Source: CAZFER01 sp964517495 (GTDB lineage Bacteria; Hinthialibacterota; Hinthialibacteria; Hinthialibacterales; Hinthialibacteraceae). Taken from it: 64,000 nucleotides of DNA. The position numbers were made by a program, and so were the translations under genes. This document shows, piece after piece, positions 8,417-17,997 of this stretch (position 1 is the first letter of the stretch; every line of letters starts with the position of its first letter). The stretch is taken from positions 61,722 through 125,721 of the forward strand of contig CAZFER010000008.1 of NCBI GenBank assembly GCA_964517495.1, written 5' to 3'. The notes below the pieces were generated by a model, which had not been told where the DNA came from, made no database searches, and saw nothing but the letters and a program-made list of their open reading frames with translations.

Positions 8417-9616
8417 TTATTCAACAAGAATAATGGTGCCTCGTGCCGGTCCTTCCTGAACGATAAACGAAAACACGATTGAATCGGAGCGAGGGGTTTT
8501 GAGTGTGTAAAGCCACCCACTGTCCACCCGGGTTCCCAGCATGGTTAAAATATCCCCACCTACGAACCGGATAGCGAGCTCTTCGGGCATTCCCGCTTGC
8601 ATAATTTGGGATGAATCAGATAACTGTTTTCGGTTTACAATCGACTCACTCACATAGTTCGGGCCATCCCCACTATCCAATAGCGTACGGTCCTCATGAA
8701 AGACAATCACTTTTGTTTTTCCCGCTTGAACAATACTTGGATCCCGAACCGTAAGATTGACGGTCATTTGCTGGGGTGAGAGTGGATTTTTCTCGATCAA
8801 AACCGGCATATTGACTTCACTATTAACAACGGTGGTCATTGTTGGCCGATACGCGGATTCGTTGGTTAATGGGAGTAAATATTCCTTGCTACACCACCCT
8901 GCAACACGCTCTTCATATAAAACATAGAACCAATTTTCGTTCTCATCCAATTTGATCACCATGTCGCCTTTTCGCAGTCGTTCCAGGGGTTGATATACTT
9001 CACCCGGTGCCTCACGCAGATTCAACCGGTCGCCAGTAACGAGGCAGGGTGTGTTATCCATTAATCGAATAAAGTTTTGGTGAATCCATCCTTCCTCTTC
9101 ATCCAGGGTTTTGGCCCGAAGCCATTCGGATTGAAATTCCAATCCCACCAAAACCGCTTGGCCTGAAAGGGTATCGGAAATTGGATATTCTGTGCTGGGG
9201 CCTTCACGGAAACGAATTCCCGCACCGGTCACTTGATAGGCTTTGCCTTTTGGCAATACCACAGGGAGAAGCGGCTGGGGCGTTGAGGAGGAAACCGTGG
9301 GCGGAGAAATTGATTCCGTTCCGCTGGGGATATCGGGTGGCACGATGGTTTGGGTTGCCCCTTCGATTTGATTATCACCAGGGATGGATTCCCCCACGTT
9401 TCGCCGCATGCCATTTTCAACAATATACAAGATATCAGCGCTGCGGGCTTGCAGTAAATTTCCGTGTACATCGATCAAAACAGTTTCACTGTTTTCTGTG
9501 AGAATGGTTCCCACCAACTGATCCCCACTTTTAAAGACAATCGTTTCAGCCAAACTGAGTGAAGTGATACTCAAAAAGATGAATAAAAATGTTATCCAAT
9601 TTCGAAAGGTTTTCAT
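8417..9616 (-). CDS. Secreted protein with two bacterial SH3 domains
   Basis: A 399-residue exported protein: signal peptide at 1-23 (ends SLSLA), then a short beta-rich domain on the pattern FKSGDQLVGTILTENSETVLID (about 27-65), a Pro/Ser linker, then two tandem SH3b domains (about 125-185, with GIRFREGPSTEYP, and 190-250, with RLNLREAPGEVYQ). The final third has no motif I recognise. SH3b domains of this kind usually bind cell-wall peptides or act as adaptors; no catalytic domain is attached. It converges with the endonuclease gene, 12 bp apart. Confidence 0.75.
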   Translation of the reverse strand: MKTFRNWITFLFIFLSITSLSLAETIVFKSGDQLVGTILTENSETVLIDVHGNLLQARSADILYIVENGMRRNVGESIPGDNQIEGATQTIVPPDIPSGTESISPPTVSSSTPQPLLPVVLPKGKAYQVTGAGIRFREGPSTEYPISDTLSGQAVLVGLEFQSEWLRAKTLDEEEGWIHQNFIRLMDNTPCLVTGDRLNLREAPGEVYQPLERLRKGDMVIKLDENENWFYVLYEERVAGWCSKEYLLPLTNESAYRPTMTTVVNSEVNMPVLIEKNPLSPQQMTVNLTVRDPSIVQAGKTKVIVFHEDRTLLDSGDGPNYVSESIVNRKQLSDSSQIMQAGMPEELAIRFVGGDILTMLGTRVDSGWLYTLKTPRSDSIVFSFIVQEGPARGTIILVE

Positions 9617-9878
9617 AATTAATCCTCACCGATTTTTAACCACAAAATCCTCACTAAGAATCATACCATAGAATGATTTATATGGGCAGAGAGGTCAAAT
9701 GCCAGACACAAAAAAACATTGGTATGAATCCATGCCGTTTAAAGCATCACTGCCTCCTATTTCCTATTCGTATGTGATAATGAAGTGTATAATCTCCTCT
9801 AGAATCCTGGAGAAGAATCGAAACGTAGAACATTATCCATGTTCAAAATAGTTTGTTTTTGTAAATGGGGTATCGTAC

Positions 9879-11591
9879 ATGTCTATAAAACACTTGTGTT
9901 TGATTTGTGGTTTTCTGTTCTATACAGCAAGTCAAACATTTGGCTCTTCCGATCCTGTTTCTCCTCACATTCATATCAATCAAATTGGTTATCCCTTATC
10001 AGAATCCAAGATTGCATATGTATCCAGTTCTATCGCGTTGCCGTTTGAGGTGGAAAATATCGAACGTGAAAAGATTGCATTAAAAGGAATGTTGCAACTG
10101 GCTCATTCCAACGATCAAGTCAGTGGTGGACATATTTGGAAAGCGGATTTTTCTGTGCTTTCAACGACGGGTGAATATCGTCTTGACGTGGCGGGAATCG
10201 GATCATCTTTTCTGTTTAGGATTGACAGCCATTTATATGAAGATGTAGCCAAACAGGCTCTGAAAGGATTCTTTTTATCACGCAATGGAATGGAACTGCC
10301 CAAAGAGTATGCCATTCAATGGTCCAGAGACCCTCTTTATACCTCAGAAGTCATGGTTTTTCCGGCAACCGCGGATGAGCAAACCCCGTTAAAATTAGCC
10401 GGTGGGTGGTATGACGGTGGTGACAATGGGATGTATACCGTCAATGGTTCATTTGCCGCAGGTATGCTTTTGTTGTTGCATGAAATTTATCCTCAACGTT
10501 ATCCCGATCAATCATTGCCGATACCGGAAAGTGGAAACGGTATCCCCGATCTTTTGGATGAAGTTAAATGGGAGCTTGATTGGTTGTTATCGATCCAAGC
10601 CCCCGATGGGGGGATTTATCACAAGCTAACGCCTAAAGAACCTACGAAACCGGTAAACAAAAATGAAAAGGAACAACGCTATTTATATTCTGTTTCAACA
10701 GCGGCAACCGCGAATGTATGTGCAGTGCTGGCGAAGGCCTCACGTTTGTATTCACCTTACAATGCCACATATTCCATAACCTGCTTACGGTCGGCGGAAA
10801 AAGCCTGGCGTTATTTGGAACAAAATCCGAATGACAAGGGATTTCAAAATCCAGAAGAAATCATTACCAAATCCTATTCTGACCAGGATGATATGGATGA
10901 ACGCTTTTGGGCAGCGGTGGAACTCTATTTGGCAACGAATCAGTCTCAATATTTGGATATCGCCAATCAGATTGGCGAAAAAAGAGTTCCACTTTTATCG
11001 TCTACAGGCTATTGGGGAAATGTTATGCCTATGGCAATTGCCTCTATCATAATCAGTTCAACCCCAGCATTGGATGAAAAGTTAAAAAAAGAAGCCATCA
11101 ATGATCTTGTCTCTTTGGCGGATAGTATTGTGGAGACATCGAATCAGGAAGGATATGCGCAAAGCTTGAATCAGGGTGAATTTTCCTGGGGATCCAATGC
11201 GGTCCTACTTCAAAATGCGGTCATTTTGTTCTTAGCGGACCTTGTTAACTCGAAACCAAATTATCGCAACATTATGCTCGATCAAGTTCATTACATCCTG
11301 GGTAGAAATCCATTATCCATGTGCTATGTAACCGGGATAGGGGATCATTCCCCTCAAAATCCTCACCATTTTCTATCGATGATAGATAAGGCGGAAGAAC
11401 CCATTCCTGGAATGCTTGTGGGAGGCCCTAACCAATTTTTAAATGATTCGATATTGAAGGGGAGGTTTAATCAAAACACTCCCTCCGCAATGACCTATGT
11501 GGATGATGAAGGCAGTTATGCTTCCAATGAAACCTCACTCAGTTGGAATGCCGTGTTAATCCTTGTATTGAATTGCCTTTCCCCCTTTTAA
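9879..11591 (+). CDS. Secreted glycoside hydrolase family 9 enzyme
   Basis: A 570-residue exported glycosidase. After a signal peptide (1-22), an Ig-like N-terminal domain begins IHINQIGYPLSESKIAYV (about 31-110), the CelD-type arrangement. The (alpha/alpha)6 catalytic domain shows GGWYDGGDNGMYTVNGSFAAG with the paired catalytic-base aspartates, then IPDLLDEVKWELDWLLSIQ. Near the end are HYILGRNPLSMCYVTGIGDHSPQNPHHF and the acid-bearing segment with NETSLSWNA. GH9 enzymes mostly cleave cellulose or other beta-glucans; the exact substrate cannot be told. A GGGG box lies 8 nt before the ATG, and TATAAT (9788-9793) may be a -10 box. Its last 4 bp overlap the convergent gene. Confidence 0.9.
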   Translation: MSIKHLCLICGFLFYTASQTFGSSDPVSPHIHINQIGYPLSESKIAYVSSSIALPFEVENIEREKIALKGMLQLAHSNDQVSGGHIWKADFSVLSTTGEYRLDVAGIGSSFLFRIDSHLYEDVAKQALKGFFLSRNGMELPKEYAIQWSRDPLYTSEVMVFPATADEQTPLKLAGGWYDGGDNGMYTVNGSFAAGMLLLLHEIYPQRYPDQSLPIPESGNGIPDLLDEVKWELDWLLSIQAPDGGIYHKLTPKEPTKPVNKNEKEQRYLYSVSTAATANVCAVLAKASRLYSPYNATYSITCLRSAEKAWRYLEQNPNDKGFQNPEEIITKSYSDQDDMDERFWAAVELYLATNQSQYLDIANQIGEKRVPLLSSTGYWGNVMPMAIASIIISSTPALDEKLKKEAINDLVSLADSIVETSNQEGYAQSLNQGEFSWGSNAVLLQNAVILFLADLVNSKPNYRNIMLDQVHYILGRNPLSMCYVTGIGDHSPQNPHHFLSMIDKAEEPIPGMLVGGPNQFLNDSILKGRFNQNTPSAMTYVDDEGSYASNETSLSWNAVLILVLNCLSPF

Positions 11592-13432
11592 CGCACACCT
11601 GCTTTTTCAAGCACATCCAATATACTTTCATAACGTCCGAACGGTGGAAAGACATATGCACCCTTGATGGCAGGTTGTTCTTTGGCTTCTTTTAATGCTT
11701 CGGCGGCGATATTAATTCCTTCCTCACGTTGTGCGTCTTTGGTGGGAGCCACGCTCATGCGTTTGCGTATGTCATCCGGCACCTGCATGCCAGGGACGTT
11801 GTTATGAAGAAATTCAGCATTTTTTGAACTGGCCAGGGGAAGAATGCCCACAAAGAATGGAATTGGTTTGACATGTTTAATTCGATTCAGGAAGTTAATC
11901 AATAATTCCGTATCATAGACAGGCTGGGAAAAAACAAATTCCGCCCCTGCCTCAACTTTCTGCTCGTACCGGCTGACTTCAAGATCAAGGTCGGTGGCGC
12001 CTGGATTACAACCCACCCCGATGACGAATGATGTCTGGGATTTCAAACGTTTATCTGCAAAATCCAGCCCATGATTTAATTTATTTGCCCCACTTATAAG
12101 CCCGATGGCATCCAAATCAAACACGGCGGTGGCATCGGGAAAGATTCCCATCTTGGGTGGATCACCCGTGATTAACATCAAGTTCTTCAATCCCAGGGCG
12201 TTGGCGCTAACTAAATCCATCTGCAGAGCCAGTAAATTCCGGTCGCGGCAACAGACGTGAATGATGGTTTGAATAGGTACTTCCCGTTGAACCAACAACG
12301 CCAGCGCTGTTGGCGACATGCGCCCAATGGCGCGGGGACCATCAGCAATATTGACCGCGTCGATCCCATTTCCATACAGGAATTTTGCGCCCTGTACTGA
12401 TTTGGCCGCATCCAGACCTTTCGGGGGATCAAGTTCAACAGAAATAGCGAACTTTTGCCCCAAAATTTTTCCAAATGGGGTTCGTTCCTCGATAGATACA
12501 GGTTCCATGGATTCTTCAGGTGGAATTTCATGAACAACGCTGACCGATGTCATCCCAGGTTGGATAGAGCGCAGGAAGGAGGACATTTCTTTGATCATAT
12601 TGGGTGTTGTACCACAACAACCGCCGATAACCGAAGCCCCTTTTTGTACCAAACGGCGGGCATATTCGGCCAAATATTCCGGAGAGGCCAGGTAAAGGGT
12701 GCGGCCTTCCACTTCCTGGGGAAAACCAGCATTGGGCATGGCTGAAATTTTAATATCATCACCAGCGGCTTTTTTAACGCGACTTAGCACTTCGAGCATT
12801 TCAGGTGGACCACCACCACAATTTAATCCCAATATGGGAGAATTCCATTGCTTTGCTTTTTGAACGAGCTCCGAAGGAGAAACCGGTTTATGTTTGCTAA
12901 ACAATCCAATCGAAATGGATGGGATAATGGCGATAGAATCATCCAATTCTCGAATGGTGCTGTAAGCCACTTCCAATTGCTCAAGGGTGGAAAAAGTTTC
13001 CAGAATGATAAGATCAACACCGGCTTCCAGAATAATATTGGCTTGCTCACGAAAGGAATCACGAATTGCCGATTCATTTTCATTCCGGGTTAATTTGCGG
13101 GGAATGGGGCCGATCGAACCCGCAACATAAATGGAATCGCCGGCTACATCACGGGCCAATTCAATCCCTTTTTTATTAATCGCTTCTGTATTATCGGCTA
13201 GACCATATGATTTCAGATGGATACGATTGCCGCCAAATGTGTTTGACGTTAATATTTCCGATCCTGCTTTGGCATACTGCGCATGAATATCATATATAAT
13301 ATCGGAATTGGTGAGGTTGAGTTCATCGTAACAGCGGTTCAAAAAAAAACCGCGGCTGTAGATTTCCGTACCCATTGCACCATCGGCAAGTATGACTCTT
13401 TTTTCAATTGCTTCTAAAAATGTTATTTCCAT
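11588..13432 (-). CDS. Bifunctional homocysteine S-methyltransferase / methylenetetrahydrofolate reductase
   Basis: A 614-residue fusion. The N-terminal half (about 1-300) is a homocysteine S-methyltransferase of the MetH/BHMT type: LADGAMGTEIYSRG at the start, and the zinc cysteines in GLNCGGGPPEM and IGGCCGTTP. The C-terminal half (about 320-614) is methylenetetrahydrofolate reductase, with SVELDPPKGLDA, LMLITGDPPKMG and FVFSQPVYD. Such YitJ-like fusions couple formation of methyl-tetrahydrofolate with methylation of homocysteine. There is no cobalamin-binding domain, so the methyl donor may be another protein or an S-methylated compound. The gene stands alone, convergent with the GH9 gene. 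Confidence 0.92.
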   Translation of the reverse strand: MEITFLEAIEKRVILADGAMGTEIYSRGFFLNRCYDELNLTNSDIIYDIHAQYAKAGSEILTSNTFGGNRIHLKSYGLADNTEAINKKGIELARDVAGDSIYVAGSIGPIPRKLTRNENESAIRDSFREQANIILEAGVDLIILETFSTLEQLEVAYSTIRELDDSIAIIPSISIGLFSKHKPVSPSELVQKAKQWNSPILGLNCGGGPPEMLEVLSRVKKAAGDDIKISAMPNAGFPQEVEGRTLYLASPEYLAEYARRLVQKGASVIGGCCGTTPNMIKEMSSFLRSIQPGMTSVSVVHEIPPEESMEPVSIEERTPFGKILGQKFAISVELDPPKGLDAAKSVQGAKFLYGNGIDAVNIADGPRAIGRMSPTALALLVQREVPIQTIIHVCCRDRNLLALQMDLVSANALGLKNLMLITGDPPKMGIFPDATAVFDLDAIGLISGANKLNHGLDFADKRLKSQTSFVIGVGCNPGATDLDLEVSRYEQKVEAGAEFVFSQPVYDTELLINFLNRIKHVKPIPFFVGILPLASSKNAEFLHNNVPGMQVPDDIRKRMSVAPTKDAQREEGINIAAEALKEAKEQPAIKGAYVFPPFGRYESILDVLEKAGVR

Positions 13433-13530
13433 GAGATATATAAGTACCTTTAACTATTTGGTTTTAAAGTTGACGTTTTGTTGTAGCGTGTCAGCGACAT
13501 GAAGGGAAAAGGGAGTGAAAACATATATTA

Positions 13531-13650
13531 GGCTCCACTATTCCTCCCCCAATGTAATGGGAGAGGTTAGGAGGGGGTTAAAGGACTTTGTTTATCGTTT
13601 TCTTATCAACCCTCCCCTAACCACTCCCAGTCTTGGGAGGGGAATGGTCT
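13531..13650. repeat. Dispersed palindromic repeat, long copy (copy A)
   Basis: A nested inverted repeat. The inner arms are GGTTAGGAGGGGGTT (13565-13579) and AACCCTCCCCTAACC (13608-13622), matching at 13 of 15 pairs. The outer arms contain CCACTATTCCTCCCCCA and TCTTGGGAGGGGAATGG. Shorter relatives lie at 40613, 52895 and 58651, all between genes. Confidence 0.8.
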
Positions 13651-13939
13651 TTCAAATGGCTGACCATGTATGTTTTGTTTTTTCTGTGAATTCACCCTTT
13701 CTTTTGCCGGATAATTTAAATCAATACTTACTTATGAATCCTATTTTTGATTAAGCATACCCATCCGCCGATAAATGAACCCCCCATTTCTAAATGAGGT
13801 TAACTTGAAAAAACTCAGAAGGTTATACCGGATGTGTCTTCGGTGTCTTTTGTGAATGCATGATTTATATTTATATATTTTAGCAATAAGTTGCCAAAAT
13901 ACGAACAGTAAGGGAAATAATCTGATTTTGAAAATGTGA

Positions 13940-13969
13940 TTGCCAGACCTTTCCTGTCCATGTTATAAT
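13940..13969 (+). promoter_or_regulatory. Sigma-70-like promoter
   Basis: TTGCCA (13940-13945), an 18-bp spacer and a perfect TATAAT (13964-13969), about 25 bp upstream of the next start codon. It probably drives the two secreted-protein genes that follow. Confidence 0.65.
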
Positions 13970-13993
13970 TATTAAACGAGGTGGTGAGGAACG

Positions 13994-15160
13994 ATGAAAA
14001 AGGCCCTTTTTTTATTTGTGCTACTTATTGGTATGGGTAGTCTGTTAATACCATCTTCTTTGTTTGCGCAATCTTCGCTTAAGGGAAAGGTGAAGGATGT
14101 TAATCGTACGGTAAAAACGACTATTCCTGACAAATCAGAGAAAACAATGGAATCCAGCCAGGCGAAATCAACACAACCTGAACGAAAAAGCAGTTCGACC
14201 AGTAAAAGGAAGACAAAGTCTTATTCGGAACGATATCGAGAGCAATTTAGTAGTAAAAACACAGTACGTACCCAACGGTCTTCCAATGATGCGAAAGAAG
14301 AGTCGGGAACTGTACAAAAAAGAGTTCAGGAACGGGAAGAAAGAGCGAACAATAGAAATTTCAGGCGGGAAGCCCGGCGTGATTATACGGATCTCTATAA
14401 TGATACGTATAAAAATGATGATTACGCAGAACGCTACCGCAAGAATTATGCGGAAAATCCGATCTATACCCACAGCTCAGATTACCGGTCATGGCGGCGG
14501 TATAGCTACTATTCGGACCAGGATGTGGATGTTTATGATGAAAATCCGAAAATCTCACCCCCAGAGCCGATGAATTATCCCGGTCGGGGGATGGAATATC
14601 CCGTTCCTCAATATTATCCGCCTCAGGTGGAAAACATTCATGTATATCCAAATAATTTTTTTAGACCCCCCGCCTTTTTTAGATATACCCAGGGATATCA
14701 ACCAGAGGCAGTGGCAGATGAAATAAAAGCCTCCACCAAAAAACCCGATAAAGAACTCTCAGCAACGCAGGAAAAAGAAGAAAGCAAACCTGTTTTGCAA
14801 TCCCCCAGCCAATTGATTTTTAATGAGGGCATGGACGCGCTCAACAAACGGAATTACCGAAAAGCCAAACTCATATTTGCTCGTCTTGAAAAACTTGATC
14901 CTGACAATGGTGAAATCAAAGTGGTGTTAGGAACAGTCTTATTTGCATTGGGTGAGTATAAAAAGGCCAAACAAGCGATACAAACGGGAGTGGGGATAGC
15001 GCGAAATAATGATGAAAAATTACCCAAGTTTGAAGAACTTTTTAATCACCCCGTTGATTTTCGTATTTTAAAATCCAAACTGGCCCGTTATGTTGAAAAT
15101 AACCCGACAGACAGCGACGCAACAACATTACTGCTTCTTTTAAACAAACCGACAACGTAA
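13994..15160 (+). CDS. Secreted low-complexity protein with a C-terminal TPR-like domain
   Basis: A 388-residue protein with a signal peptide (1-25, ending SLFA). Residues 30-250 are highly charged and biased: Ser/Lys/Arg-rich at first, then Tyr/Arg/Asp-rich (repeated YRKNY, YKNDDYAERY, SYYSDQ) and then Pro/Tyr-rich. The last 120 residues contain a TPR-like helical pair (FNEGMDALNKRNYRKAKLIFARLEKLDPDNGEI). I do not recognise the family. The disordered Tyr/Arg-rich part suggests a surface or envelope scaffold. GAGG precedes the ATG. The next gene starts 16 bp later, probably in the same operon. Confidence 0.65.
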   Translation: MKKALFLFVLLIGMGSLLIPSSLFAQSSLKGKVKDVNRTVKTTIPDKSEKTMESSQAKSTQPERKSSSTSKRKTKSYSERYREQFSSKNTVRTQRSSNDAKEESGTVQKRVQEREERANNRNFRREARRDYTDLYNDTYKNDDYAERYRKNYAENPIYTHSSDYRSWRRYSYYSDQDVDVYDENPKISPPEPMNYPGRGMEYPVPQYYPPQVENIHVYPNNFFRPPAFFRYTQGYQPEAVADEIKASTKKPDKELSATQEKEESKPVLQSPSQLIFNEGMDALNKRNYRKAKLIFARLEKLDPDNGEIKVVLGTVLFALGEYKKAKQAIQTGVGIARNNDEKLPKFEELFNHPVDFRILKSKLARYVENNPTDSDATTLLLLLNKPTT

Positions 15161-15176
15161 GATAGGAACAAATTGC

Positions 15177-17930
15177 TTGGCCTGGGCTGTGCAATTTTAC
15201 TACAAAATAATGATATTAAATCGACAATTTCAAATTTTCTTTTTATTACTGGTCCCATCATCTGCTCTTTCAGTCTTGGCTTCGGATGACATTGTCCCTC
15301 CCATCCCTCATTATATGGTTGAACGCATTCAGGAATCCGGCCATCCCTTCTTATTGGCCAACCGGGACCACTTTCGTGAAGGACGCCGGGCGCTGCGTGA
15401 TACCCCTCAAGCCCGGTTGGGAAAAGAATTTCGCCAACGGGTGGAAAGTTATTTGAGTGAAGAATCACCCTGGTATATCGGTGAGGGACCATTAAGCGAA
15501 AAAAAAGATTATCATCCATTGTTCTTTTCCAAAAAAGACTTTTATTTTTATACGAAATTGCTATGTGAAACGGCTGTTTATTTAGGGTACGAACAAGAAC
15601 GCTGGGCCATTAATGCCCTCAAAGATGAAGTCGTTTATTTAATCGACGAATTAAAAAGTCAGGTAAAGTTGTTTGAGGCAGATGAGAATAAACAAAAACT
15701 GACAGCAAAGCGGGAAGCCTTTTTATTTGCGTTAACCACGATGCTTTATGATCTGGTTTATTACCGGTTCGATACCAAAGACCGCCACCTTCCCAATAAC
15801 CAGTTAAAACTTCTGCGTGACCGGCTGGCTTCTGTTTGCCAGGCAAACCGTTCAAAATTCACCGCCGATGAAAAACTGGTCTACGGTACCAGTTTGGGTT
15901 TATCAACGATGTTTTGCATCTCCGTTTATCAATTTGAATGGGAAAAACAAGCCTCCTTTTCCATCCAATCATTTCTACCCGATCTATATCATGCCGTGGT
16001 AATGACCCATGAAAGCTTACAACATATTTTGACGGATAATAACAGCATCCAGGTACCCTTGGCTGAACTTGAGAGTGATTTAATCATTACCATTCCCTGG
16101 TTGGAATCTCTTCAACCGTTGGGTTATAATCCAAATCCCTTCGCGGGAACATTTTCGTCAATGGTCAGGGCTTTGGAAACCCATCGCATTCCGGATTCGG
16201 TAAATGTTGTGCATTCATATTATGATCCACCGATAAACCATCCCTGGCTTCCAAAAACACAGCCTTTATTTATTACGATCGATCCAGCCATGTATCCCAA
16301 AGATGAAAAGAAAATCAAGAATGATAATGTGGGCGTCGCATCCACCCCCCTTCCCGAACCAACGATTCCGAACCAGGACGAAGCCGATGAACCAAAGGTG
16401 CCAACACCCAAACCCAGAACGATACACGAACTTCGTGCTCAAATTTTGAAAGAAAATCCTCAAGGGCGTCAGTTAACATTACGCGAACAACTTGAATATC
16501 TGAGTTTTCCTCGAAAACCTCGGCCTACCATAAGGCCGGATTCCGAAAAGGATACCTCCCCAAAATCAGCGGGTTGGACACGCCCCGAAAATATTAATCT
16601 AACCACCCTTTGGGGGGCAGTCTACCAATTAGCCGCGAGAGAGGATCCCACCTCCAATGCATTATCCGTGTGGGATGAATGGGCAAGTGAGATTGATTCT
16701 CATCCTTATACCTATCTCTTTCGAACAACTCACCGGCCATCCAATTCAATTCCCTCTTACAGGAATGATTTGATTCATACCAGCGATCAGTCGTTTTCAA
16801 TGCATGCCATGCAAACAAAACGTCACCAATCGCTATTTGTTTCCCAGGCAGCACTGGATACCATCATAACCCCAACATATACAATCCATCATGACAGTTT
16901 TTATCTAAACGATGACGGCTCTGATTGGCGTTGGCTACATGAAGTACCAGCTGGAGAAGCATTAAATCCAGCTTCTGCAACCTTATCGGCCACTGGTACG
17001 GAGCGTATTTTATCGGCTTCTCCTGTGCATACACCACTTTACACATGCTGGCGAAGCTTTTCACCAGTGGGGAAAACCTACCTCTTACGCCGCCATTTTG
17101 GAGTGGCCGGGGGAGCGTATAATGCTGTGATTCATTTCCCAACAAAAAGTGAGAAGGTGGGGAATATAAGCCATGTCTTGTTTTCTCTCCCGGAGAATAG
17201 TGCTGGGATGGTGGATCAGGACGTTCGTGAATACCTTCAAATCATCCCCAAAGAAGATGATCTATATGGATCACCAAAATCTTTTGAAGAATGGCAAATG
17301 CTTCGCCATAAAGAGCGCATGGGAAAGATCGAATTAAGTCCCCCCCAAAAACTACAAATATTGTTTTCTTCAGAGTCCTTGAATAATGCCGAATTAACTG
17401 ACGGGGTGATTGGATCGCTTCTGGATTTGGAGCTTAAAAATCCTCTCAACCCCTTTTTCTACATTCTCTCGCCTGATCAACCGGGACGTGAACAATTCAG
17501 AATAAAATATGCCTCGCTGCCAATGCCGGAAATTCGGGTGTTGGAGTGGAACCACGGCCTCGAAATTATTGCAGTCAATCCAGGGGGTGGGATTGAAAAT
17601 CCCCTGGTGGAAACCGATGCCGATATCGCCGTTATGGTGCGTGAAAACACCTGGAAACGCATTTATTATATGATGATTAATGGAACCTATTTGCGAGTTA
17701 AGTTTTCCCCTTATGAACGTTCTTCAACTTTACTGGTAAACACCAAAGGTGTGCCCATGAATGTAGCCTGGGTGGGCCGCACCCTTTACACCAATATTCC
17801 TCCTGCCAAAGAAAGTGTATACCATGCCCCCGATGTTGTCGCTTTTGAATGTCCAGGAACAGAAGTAAGATATGGACGTAAAGGGCGGCAGGCGATTGTA
17901 TGGGATCCGTCTGCACAACGCCGCTATTAA
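15177..17930 (+). CDS. Large secreted protein, possibly polysaccharide lyase-like
   Basis: A 917-residue exported protein of unknown function. After the signal peptide, the segment HPFLLANRDHFREGRRALRD resembles the opening of heparinase-type (alpha/alpha)-toroid proteins (HPRLLFT..D....R). A helical region follows to about 330, then a Pro-rich linker (390-470) and a beta-rich C-terminal half with many aromatic residues. This order, helical toroid then beta-sandwich, fits polysaccharide lyases, but I see no catalytic motif. The start is uncertain: TTG at 15177 has AGGA 9 nt upstream, while the ATG at 15210 gives a more usual signal peptide but lacks a ribosome binding site. It follows the preceding secreted-protein gene by 16 bp. 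Confidence 0.55.
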   Translation: MAWAVQFYYKIMILNRQFQIFFLLLVPSSALSVLASDDIVPPIPHYMVERIQESGHPFLLANRDHFREGRRALRDTPQARLGKEFRQRVESYLSEESPWYIGEGPLSEKKDYHPLFFSKKDFYFYTKLLCETAVYLGYEQERWAINALKDEVVYLIDELKSQVKLFEADENKQKLTAKREAFLFALTTMLYDLVYYRFDTKDRHLPNNQLKLLRDRLASVCQANRSKFTADEKLVYGTSLGLSTMFCISVYQFEWEKQASFSIQSFLPDLYHAVVMTHESLQHILTDNNSIQVPLAELESDLIITIPWLESLQPLGYNPNPFAGTFSSMVRALETHRIPDSVNVVHSYYDPPINHPWLPKTQPLFITIDPAMYPKDEKKIKNDNVGVASTPLPEPTIPNQDEADEPKVPTPKPRTIHELRAQILKENPQGRQLTLREQLEYLSFPRKPRPTIRPDSEKDTSPKSAGWTRPENINLTTLWGAVYQLAAREDPTSNALSVWDEWASEIDSHPYTYLFRTTHRPSNSIPSYRNDLIHTSDQSFSMHAMQTKRHQSLFVSQAALDTIITPTYTIHHDSFYLNDDGSDWRWLHEVPAGEALNPASATLSATGTERILSASPVHTPLYTCWRSFSPVGKTYLLRRHFGVAGGAYNAVIHFPTKSEKVGNISHVLFSLPENSAGMVDQDVREYLQIIPKEDDLYGSPKSFEEWQMLRHKERMGKIELSPPQKLQILFSSESLNNAELTDGVIGSLLDLELKNPLNPFFYILSPDQPGREQFRIKYASLPMPEIRVLEWNHGLEIIAVNPGGGIENPLVETDADIAVMVRENTWKRIYYMMINGTYLRVKFSPYERSSTLLVNTKGVPMNVAWVGRTLYTNIPPAKESVYHAPDVVAFECPGTEVRYGRKGRQAIVWDPSAQRRY

Positions 17931-17997
17931 ATGTCCTCATATTCCCTTATCCTATAGGAATGAGGGGAAGCCGATCTGTTGAAAGGGAGTAGGAATT

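Larger units (their letters stand above)
13433..13993. other. 561-bp intergenic region
   Basis: Divergent spacer between the methyltransferase/MTHFR gene and the next rightward gene. It holds one long copy of a GC-rich palindromic repeat (13531-13650) and a sigma-70-like promoter near the right end. No credible coding frame or structured RNA gene is apparent; a 79-codon frame from 13515 runs through the repeat and has no ribosome binding site. Confidence 0.7.

Noticed and set aside
13515..13754. 79-codon frame through the intergenic repeat
   Set aside because: It reads straight through both arms of the palindrome and lacks a ribosome binding site.
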